DNA of 64,000 bases from Diplolepis rosae (Eukaryota; Arthropoda; Insecta; Hymenoptera; Diplolepididae). A program made the position numbers and the translations under genes. The stretch lies in the NCBI GenBank assembly GCA_030998225.1, contig JAPYXD010000041.1, positions 124,001-188,000 on the forward strand, given 5' to 3'. This document shows positions 56,507 through 64,000 of this stretch, one piece after another (the first letter of the stretch is position 1; each line of letters opens with the position of its first letter). The notes under the pieces were generated by a model, which saw only the letters and a list, made by a program, of their open reading frames with translations, did not search any database and was not told the origin of the DNA.

Positions 56507-56590
56507 ATGAGTAATCCGGTTAACCCAAATTCGAGTGTTTTGAAGGACAGCCAGGTTCAAACGAATGTCAACCCGCTAGAAAAGTCATGA
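56507..56590 (+). CDS. short upstream ORF or displaced N-terminus
   Basis: ATG at 56507 opens 27 codons (MSNPVNPNSSVLKDSQVQTN then VNPLEKS), and its stop TGA overlaps the transposase ATG as ATGA (56587-56590). It may be a regulatory uORF with termination-reinitiation, or the true N-terminus separated by a 1-base frameshift. Confidence 0.45.
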   Translation: MSNPVNPNSSVLKDSQVQTNVNPLEKS

Positions 56591-58689
56591 AAAATGCAAA
56601 AAACTTTCAGTTGGGATGGTTTGAGGAATTTCCGTCGTGGAGAGAGTGGGTGGTTACATTAGCAGATGAAACAAGATTTAATTGCAAAATTTGCAATAAA
56701 ACGTTGCTATGTGGCAAATCGGAAATTGAAAAGCATGAAGCATCTTTATCACACAGAAAGAAGCAAGAGTTTTCAAATAAATTAGAATGTTATGGAGTAG
56801 TAAGTGAAAATTCTTCTAATGTAACTGCCAATTCTTACAGTGTTGAACCTTGTGTAGCAAGTTCTTCTGCTTCAGAATTCACAAATTGCACGATTCCGGA
56901 AAGTGTTACTTTCAAACAGAAAGTACAAGAAGCAGAGATTAGGATTAGTACATTTTTCGTAGAGCATAATTTACCATTCGCGATTTCATCAGAATTGATA
57001 GGACTTTTCCAAGATATGGAACCTTCGGTTTTAAAAGACGTTAGATTGAGCCACACTAAAATGATCCTAGTTGTAAATAACGTCGTATGTGCTGCTGAAA
57101 CTGATCGCATGGCAAATATTTTGCGTAAGCAATCATTTTCAGTGTACGAAGACGAAACGACCGACAGGACTCTAGAAAAGTGGCTGTCATTAGTGGTTCG
57201 ATATGTGGAGCCAACGACATTTTCTGTCAGGGTGGAATTGCTCCAGCTTATTAATGTAAATGCTTCGGATTGTTCTGCCTCTAAAATTTTTGATGCGTTC
57301 GAAAAAGCATTGTCCGGGCAGAAAATCCCTTTATCTAATATCTGTGCTTTAGCTTGTGATAATGCACAGGTGATATTCGGCAATAGGTCCTCATTTAAAA
57401 CAAAATTAAAGGAAAAAAGTCCCCGTTTAATTGTTTTCCCGTGTGTCTCGCATTCGTCAGCAATTGTAGCAAAATATGCTTGTGCCACAATCCTAGATGT
57501 AGAGGATTTAATCAAAGATTTGCCAGCTTTTCTTAATGCTAGCTCCAAGCGAACGGCTATTTTTCGATTGATTGTTTTGGAATTAGGAAATGACTATCAA
57601 AAAATTCCTAGTCATTCTGAAACTCGCTGGCTTGTCCGCTATCGATGCATAGATATAATAAAGAATTGGGAAGTTATTCTTCAGTATCTTATGGTCCTCG
57701 TATCTGAGAAGGTAGAGAAGGCCAAAGACTTGTTAGGAAAATTGCAGAATCCTTTGACACTCGCATATTTCCTATTCTTGAAATTTACTTTGAATAGGTT
57801 CAACGTATACAATGCGAAATTTCAAAGTCGCGAAACAATGGTTCAGGAACTCCAGCCAAACTCGGCTAAATTCTTCGTATGGATTCTTAGCAGTTATTTG
57901 AAAGAGGGTCTTCTTCAACCGAATTTATTCTTTCAAATCATTAGAAATGTTAACTTTGCAGATCCTAGTAATCAAAAGCCGCTTCAAGACATTGACGTTA
58001 GTAAGGAAACGCGAGAATATCTCCAGCAGCAACTTACAAACAAGAAATTGCAAATAGTAGAAGTTGATCTATTTCTTCGTAATTGCTTGAAATTTTATGT
58101 CACAGCAAGCGAAGAAATTCGCAATCGACTTCCTTTTGATGACATCTTTTTGTCTTGCGTTGCTGTTTTCCGGCCTCAAGTAGCTTTCTATGCTGATCGA
58201 AGCGAAACTTTTCCTAGGGTCTGGAAAGTTTGTCAAGATTTAGGGTCGTTTGATAGAATAGGTGTACAAAAAGAGTGGGATTCTTTACTCAAAATCAGAC
58301 AGGAACTCAAAGAAAAGTGGTCGAATTTATCTTTTGACGAAATGTGGTCTAGTATCGGTGTATCTTCGACGAGTACAGGAGAAAAACTTTTTCCAAATTT
58401 GACCTCAGTATTGAATCATGTTCGGAGTCTTTCTCATTCAAATGCTGAGGCGGAGCGAGGTTTCTCCATGCTCACGGACGCGAAAACTCCCAAAAGAAAT
58501 CGCTTAGGAAACAGGACGGTCAACTCAATTTGTGTTACTCGATCAGCCCTAACGGCGAGAGCTGAAACAGCCAGAACAACGAGCATCACTTCGAAGCATT
58601 TGCAATTAATGACCGAAAATCTATATGAGATGGCAGAAAGTGATAGGGAAAGTGGTTTGTCACTCTTCGCTCACGAAGGAGAGGATTAA
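56587..58689 (+). CDS. hAT transposase, 700 aa
   Basis: An open frame with hAT organisation. The N-terminal zinc finger has C33, C36, H50 and H56 (CKICNKTLLCGKSEIEKH ... SHRKK; C2H2 with a long loop, not a classical BED). The RNase H-like core has YEDETTDRTLEKW (about 188-200), ALACDNAQVIFGNRSSF (about 254), FPCVSHSSAIVAKYAC (CxxH, about 285) and SETRWLVRYRC (about 344). The C-terminal dimerisation block has SLSHSNAEAERGFSMLTDAK (about 614-640) and RNRLGNRTVNSI. The length is normal for hAT. It resembles transposases and domesticated hAT genes of the ZMYM/FAM200 type. No stop or frameshift inside. It would excise and insert DNA with 8-bp duplications. Confidence 0.92.
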   Translation: MKNAKNFQLGWFEEFPSWREWVVTLADETRFNCKICNKTLLCGKSEIEKHEASLSHRKKQEFSNKLECYGVVSENSSNVTANSYSVEPCVASSSASEFTNCTIPESVTFKQKVQEAEIRISTFFVEHNLPFAISSELIGLFQDMEPSVLKDVRLSHTKMILVVNNVVCAAETDRMANILRKQSFSVYEDETTDRTLEKWLSLVVRYVEPTTFSVRVELLQLINVNASDCSASKIFDAFEKALSGQKIPLSNICALACDNAQVIFGNRSSFKTKLKEKSPRLIVFPCVSHSSAIVAKYACATILDVEDLIKDLPAFLNASSKRTAIFRLIVLELGNDYQKIPSHSETRWLVRYRCIDIIKNWEVILQYLMVLVSEKVEKAKDLLGKLQNPLTLAYFLFLKFTLNRFNVYNAKFQSRETMVQELQPNSAKFFVWILSSYLKEGLLQPNLFFQIIRNVNFADPSNQKPLQDIDVSKETREYLQQQLTNKKLQIVEVDLFLRNCLKFYVTASEEIRNRLPFDDIFLSCVAVFRPQVAFYADRSETFPRVWKVCQDLGSFDRIGVQKEWDSLLKIRQELKEKWSNLSFDEMWSSIGVSSTSTGEKLFPNLTSVLNHVRSLSHSNAEAERGFSMLTDAKTPKRNRLGNRTVNSICVTRSALTARAETARTTSITSKHLQLMTENLYEMAESDRESGLSLFAHEGED

Positions 58690-58729
58690 TTCTAATGGCC
58701 AAGGCATGGCGTTAATCAATTTCAAACCC

Positions 58730-58855
58730 CTTTCTTACTCACAAAATAATGACATTTTATTTCTTATATCAGAGATACGTTCTTTATTCCTTTCTTCGCG
58801 TGCCTCGGGTATGGAAATTGTTTAGTTTTAATTATTATTTTGTGAGTAAGAAAAC
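58730..58855. repeat. hairpin after the transposase ORF
   Basis: ttcttactcacaaaataatg and cattattttgtgagtaagaa-like sequence (attattattttgtgagtaag) are inverted around about 80 bp. It could form a 3'-end structure or be a tiny MITE. Confidence 0.6.
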
Positions 58856-58888
58856 ATACTGAAATTGAGTAATATCACGCTTTGGGCA

Positions 58889-58932
58889 TAAGTGAGAGGC
58901 AAGGGGACTCACAATAATCAAGCACCCCAAAT
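58889..58932 (+). other. conserved short motif, second copy
   Basis: gtgagaggcaaggggactca and caagcaccccaaa match 12120-12165 in element B. Confidence 0.4.
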
Positions 58933-59164
58933 CATCCCGAATTATTCAAACTTCTTCATTATTTGATTTAAAACAAAACATTTTTGTTCGACGTATACTG
59001 GCATTTGATAGAGGCAAGCCTGAAGTACGGGCTACATTTGTAGCGTTTTTTACCACTTTGCTTCATTTTTTTCCTTTTTTCTTTTTGCTTGAAAGCAAAA
59101 ACCCTTTTCGTTTCGTAGGACGTGGACTAGGCCTACAGGGGATACCACATAAAAAAACGAGCCT

Positions 59165-62119
59165 TAAACTCTACCTCCGTGGTGGTGTGGAAAGGAGTTT
59201 TATTTCAGAATATTTGGGATTCTCTAAGAATGAACCAGCTTTTTTATTTTAATATTTCAAATGTGTTTTCTTTCTTTTATGTTTAAGGCAAACAATAGAT
59301 CTAAAAAAAGCAAAAAAACCTATTTCTCTAATTGCGTCCAAGATTAGAGCAGAATCTATGCAACCGATTGTTAAAGGTTTTAAAAGTTTTCGCTTTAATT
59401 TAAAAAGCAAGTCTTCATAGTATTTTACTAAGTAATGAAAGTATGTCTACAATTGTTTTCTTGAATCCTACCCAAAGGTCAAACATGGTGCAAAAATGTC
59501 GTAAAATAAGAAAAATGTCTGAGTACTTTGAAGAAGTTTTTCTAAATCGATATGTATCATATTCCAATAATATTTAGGAATATTTATTAAAATATTCATC
59601 TTCTAAATTTGTTTGATTAATGTACAGAGTACACTTTATATTTGAAATTTGTATACACTCTAAATCTGAATCAGTCAAATTTTCACTAATTGAATCAGTG
59701 ATTTGCCTTTTCACTGAATCATCAGTGGAAACAATATTTTTCACTGTTAAATCAGTTACTTTTCACTGAAGTAAACACTGAAATTTGACTGATTCACAGT
59801 AACCTGTTTTTAGTTATTTAAATCAGTCAAATTTCACTGATAATCAGTAGATTTTGACTGATTCATATATGAAATTTGTACAGTTTTTAAAAAAATCCGA
59901 AACTTTTTGAATTTAGTAGTTTATTTATAAAATTTGAGAATGTTGTAGTTGATATTTCTATATAGAACTTTAAGCATTTATGGACATAAAATTTCATTTA
60001 AAGTTTCTTCTATCGGTATTCAAAACTTTCAACAATTTTGCAAGATCAGTCAAATGCAAAATTTGACAGAGTATTTAATCAAAATATTTACATTTATTTT
60101 TTAAATATTTTGAAAATAATTCGACTAAAATAATGATTAATAAGATTTTGTAACATTGTGGGAATATTGGAACGCTGCAAGATTAAATTTTGAGTACAAT
60201 TTTCAATTAATGAATGTTTAAAGAATTGAGTGAAAGCATCAATTAAAAAATATTTTTACTTTATAAATTTTATTAAGTGCAGTAATAAGAAAATTTTGAC
60301 TTTCTATAAAGCATTTCATTTATCTGATTAAAAGCCTGTGCATACGTCACTAAAACGTAAGATTAAAAAACTTTAAACTGCTTTTACCATCAATCTATGA
60401 ATGTGGATTTTAAACCGTAATTTAATGTGTCTTATTTTTTTTGATAAAATATTTTTAACATAATTTTTTGCTTAAAGTAGCCGATTTACTCGATTAAAAA
60501 TTGGTCAACTTGTATATTTCAAAATTCTGTAATAAAAGTATTTTCATATTATATTTTTGTATCCTATGCGTAGAATTTTAATTTTAAAATTGAGATTTCT
60601 CACAAACAAGAAAGATTGTCTTATTAAAGCAGTTTATTCCCAGAAATTAAAAATCATTTACTTAATATTTCGATTCCAAACATTGAATATTTATTGACTT
60701 TGAATAAAACAGAAAAAAATTTTTTATGAAGTTTTAAAATCTTTTTACAATGTTACGAATTGGGCCGAATTTAGAATTACGAAATCTTTCATTAGAAAAA
60801 GAAAAAGTCACTCACATGAAATAAACTTCTGTAAGAATTATCAAGATTGAAGAGATGTTAAAATATTTGAAAAATAATGCAATTGTAAAATTGCAATTTA
60901 TATCAATATTTGACAAATTTTTAGCTTTCTCAATCAAAGCATTATCCGGAAATTTTTAGTTCCTATAAAAAGATGGAATATTTATCAATTTCTTGAATGT
61001 TCATACATTAAAAAAATATCGAATTAGAGAATTATGTGCAAAGTATTTTCCATTAAGAAGACATAAACATGACATAATTAGTTTTATATCTACATTTTCA
61101 GCTTACATTTTGTGGCTTAAGCACACATTTTGAATTCGAAATACAAAAATGCTCTACAGAGTTGAAGTATTTCCTGAATCAATTATTATTGATCCTGAAT
61201 TCTATTGGAAAATTTGTTGTTTACTGTTCAAATCTTACTACGATTTCAGACGGACAGACAAATTAAGAACTACAAAATATTTCATCCATAAGATTGCACT
61301 CCTCCATAAAATCTTGTCAAATTGTAACAAGATTTGAACACTTCGAACGAACATTTTTATGTAAAATTTAAAGTTGATTGATATTTATATGTTAATATGG
61401 AAATACCAATAAACACATATGTTAGCTTTTTAATTTATCTACTGCTATTAGACAATTTTCCATTTCCGTAGAGATTTTAAGTTTTGGAATGAAAAGTTTG
61501 TGCTTAGGCTACAAAAATGTGAGATGAAAATATTTCTAACATATAACTGAAAATATAAATTATGAACTTGAATTTTATGTTCATTTTATCTTTATAGAAA
61601 ATATTGTTCTAATTGAAAAATTGTTAAATGTACAAAATTAGTAAGAAGTATATAAATTTGAATGACAAATTATATATTGATTCAAATTTTATACATTTAT
61701 TGTCACTAAATTTCACTGAAAGTTTATTTTTGAAGTGTTAAAATCCTCATGAAATTTTCCAAGATCATACTGATGTTTATTTCATGCAGACTTTCTTCAA
61801 GAAATTGAAGAAAAGTGTTATTTCTTGAACTATATACTTCGTAAATTCAAATTCGTCGTCTGCTTCGCGCCTCTTTTGCACGTACTCGAGAAAAATACAA
61901 TTCTTAATTTCGACTCGATAAACGAAAGCGTGAAATCTAAAAATAACTTGAAAACTCAAGCATTGTAACGAAGTCCGTCTTCGTGCATCTTCGGCTTTAC
62001 ACGAAGCTGGTGACCGCAGCGTGTAGCAGAGCCGATACACTGACACGCCACGTTTGCATGTGTTTCTCCCAGATGGGAACGTGGTGGGGGCCGAAAAATC
62101 CCACGTTCTGGAGACACTG
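59165..62119 (-). repeat. right terminal inverted repeat of hAT
   Basis: 2955 bp, inverted copy of the left arm. The small frames 61149-61337 and 61777-62046 mirror those at the left with one residue change each (Q/H and C/Y). Confidence 0.95.
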
Positions 62120-62249
62120 CTGTCAAATGCATGGCAAAACAGTACAGATTTGAGGTTTTTTGATATTTAGTAGTGTTTCTATCGGGTTTTTTGTTGAAAA
62201 AGTAAAGTGAATAGTTTTCTTGGTGTAAGGATATAAAAAACAATAAAAA

Positions 62250-62495
62250 ATGGTGAAGTGTATTGCCGTGAAGTGTGATTCTGGCTACAAAAATAAGCGG
62301 AGTTCCGAGGAGCAAACTCGTCGATTTTTTTATGTGACAAAAGATAAAAATTTAATGAAAAAATGGCAACGCGCAATTTAAAGAGACGATATCGAAGTTA
62401 AAGAAGGTCAAGCAGTTTGTGACAAACATTTTGCTGAAAGTGACACCATCCGCGAAAGAACAATTATTGGTCCTGACGGAATTGTTTTGGGAACG
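62250..62495 (+). pseudogene. THAP-domain first exon with a nonsense codon
   Basis: ATG at 62250 opens MVKCIAVKCDSGYKNKRSSE, TRRFFYVTKDKNLMKKWQRA, a TAA at 62379-62381 (codon 44), then VKEGQAVCDKHFAESDT and a donor ACG|gtatgt. The C-x4-C ... W ... C-x2-H-F spacing is that of the C2CH THAP zinc finger of P-element-like transposases and THAP proteins. The stop inside the finger makes it a pseudogene unless this is an assembly error. The hAT inserted 122 bp upstream, in the presumed promoter. Confidence 0.75.
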
Positions 62496-62744
62496 GTATG
62501 TATTTTTCGCATTCATTTTCTCTGCTGTATATTGTTTTGTTTATTGTGTACTTCTAATTCACAATCCCGCCGGATTCACTTACAGAAATTAGCGTGAAAC
62601 TATATTTTTACAAATATGATTCACATTTGGCTGAAATCATTTAATTTAAATTTAAAATAAGAACAATCGAAATTTCCAAGTTTAAGATTATTATCACCCA
62701 CGAAAATTAGACCTCAGGCAAAAATAGATAATTTTGCTTTCTAG

Positions 62745-63240
62745 AATACCAATGTTATTATTGAAGGGCTATTTTGAAAGAGACAAGATTATTTTACAAG
62801 AAAAAAATTTGAAACACAGAAAAAATCCAATTCTTTTTCTTACCGCTTTTCGCCAAATTTTAAAAAATTATGCGTATCTAATGAATCATGAATCATTTTT
62901 TCAGAAAAAAGATTTCCCACAACTTTACCGTTTTTGATTTTTAAATATAAATTCTTTAATGGCTAAAAACATTTAAAAAAATTTTCCAAAACGAAATTTT
63001 TATAAACAAATTGCTAAATTTAATAATAATTTATTCATTTTCGAAAATTGGAAATAGTTAATGGTTAGGGAATCATTTTCTCGAAAAAGTTATTTGTAAT
63101 TTATTAAAATCGCATAATTTTTTAAAATTTGGCGAAAAGCGATAAGAAAAAAAATTGATTGATAAAATTATTTTTCTGCGTTTCAAATTTTATTCATGTA
63201 AAATAATCTTTTCTCTTTCAAAATAGCCCTTCAATAATAA
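62745..63240. repeat. foldback MITE K
   Basis: ttattattgaagggctattt at 62755 and aaatagcccttcaataataa at 63218 begin arms of about 130 bp (for example accgcttttcgccaaatttt / aaaatttggcgaaaagcgat) around an AT-rich middle. The frame 62734-62937 is a by-product. Confidence 0.8.
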
Positions 63241-63436
63241 CAATATATAGGATCTTACATAGGATCCTACATAGGATCCTGTGTAAGATTTTATGCAAGA
63301 TCCTATGTAGGAATTTGGCATAGGAACTCAGATATGATCGTACATAAGATCTTATATAGGATCCTATGCAGGATCCTATGTAAGGTCCTATATGAGATCC
63401 TATGTGGTATCCTACACAGGATTTTTCAATAGGGTA
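63241..63436. repeat. TACATAGGATCC array with element J end
   Basis: About 15 words like cataggatcct, gatcttatat and gatcctatg in tandem, ending cctacacaggatttttcaat then aggg, the same terminus as MITE J at 51426-51831. No second terminus is seen to the left; MITE K abuts it. Confidence 0.75.
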
Positions 63437-63659
63437 AAAAATGTTTATAGACGAACGACTCGATTTAAAAGAATTGTGATAAACTTATTATTGTTATTGA
63501 TGAAATTTTCTGTTATATTTTATTGTTATGTTTTATTCACAATGTGATAATTATTTTTTTCATTATATGAGTGTTGAAATGCTTCTTGTATATGCTTCTG
63601 TATATGCTTCTATATATTGTTTATCATAAAATACTACGAAGATTGGAATATGTTTACAC

Positions 63660-63900
63660 ACGGAAAAAAATAATTAGCTGCATTAGCTAAATATTCGCTA
63701 CCACAGCTAAGAAAGTTACTTGATATACGGACAGCGAATGTCTTAGCTGCTAATACTAACGTCTATTCGCTACAGTACTTTAGCGATGCCAGCTAATTTA
63801 CGTTAGCACTGGTAACAACGATTGTGAGCAGTAGCCTATCGGTCGTGTTATCTTCCTGTTCTAACAGCGTTTGAAGTACTAGTTGATTTTATTAGCAATT
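63660..63900. repeat. TTAGC/GCTAA-rich segment
   Basis: acacacggaaaaaaataattagctgcattagctaaatattcgctac-type sequence: ttagc, gctaa and tcgcta recur over about 150 bp. The acacggaaaaaaat start looks like a MITE end. The other end was not found. Confidence 0.4.
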
Positions 63901-64000
63901 GCTGCAAATAGAGGTAGCACTCAAAATCATTGATTTTGAACTTCCAAACCTACATTTAAATACAGTTACACCTGGGTGCCTAAGAAATAAATGATCTCGT

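Larger units (their letters stand above)
52741..62119 (+). mobile_element. giant hAT transposon, 9.38 kb with 2.96-kb TIRs
   Basis: The ends CAGTGTTTCCAGAACGTG and CACGTTCTGGAGACACTG are flanked by the identical 8-bp sequence CTGTCAAA (52733-52740 and 62120-62127), the target duplication length of hAT elements. The inverted arms 52741-55698 and 59165-62119 match almost base for base, with only a few differences seen per kb. The unique middle of 3.47 kb carries a 700-codon hAT transposase. hAT TIRs are normally about 10-30 bp, so these are about 100 times longer. The intact ORF, clean duplication and matched arms mean a recent insertion. Confidence 0.93.

Noticed and set aside
56835..57548. 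237-codon minus-strand frame
   Set aside because: It is fully inside the hAT transposase and opposite to it; a codon-bias shadow.

Overview
The window is a piece of an AT-rich insect (arthropod) nuclear genome. It has short GT-AG introns (one of 60 bp), AATAAA poly(A) signals, an animal GABA-B receptor gene, and a dense load of insect-type mobile elements: mariner, hAT, BEL/Pao, an errantivirus-like retroelement and many foldback/MITE elements. The insect order cannot be told from the sequence.

About 3.5-24.8 kb, + strand: the 3' half of one host gene, metabotropic GABA-B receptor subunit 2. Nine exons can be joined in phase: TM4, extracellular loop 2, TM5-TM7, the C-terminal coiled coil, then a long insect-type cytoplasmic tail ending at 24801. 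The extracellular domain and TM1-3 lie outside the window or were not found. The introns are filled with transposons: a mariner split by a foldback (just upstream), decayed mariners, a 3.0-kb long-TIR element, a 1.1-kb minisatellite-bearing element, and a 4-kb TTAA-flanked element that holds a mariner interrupted by another foldback.

About 25-37 kb: intergenic nested repeats. These are a 3.2-kb foldback (one of three copies of a family in the window), a 2-kb DNA transposon with a broken captured ORF, a decayed minus-strand errantivirus-like element (pol remnants and an F-type env-like ORF), a Gag zinc-knuckle fragment and a mariner tail. About 37-44.5 kb is mostly unassigned, except for a MITE and a nested palindrome.

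About 44.7-51.3 kb: a complete BEL/Pao LTR retrotransposon on the minus strand. It has 443-bp LTRs with one difference seen, a 5-bp target duplication, a tRNA-Arg-like primer binding site, a polypurine tract and one 1775-codon polyprotein.

About 51.4-63.4 kb: two small exon-like remnants in divergent orientation (SAP-like on minus, THAP finger on plus), separated by a 9.38-kb hAT transposon. The hAT has a perfect 8-bp target duplication and an open 700-codon transposase, and about 2.96 kb of near-identical inverted repeat at each end. That arm length is exceptional for hAT and is the best candidate here for something undescribed. All similarities are judged by eye; no searches were run.
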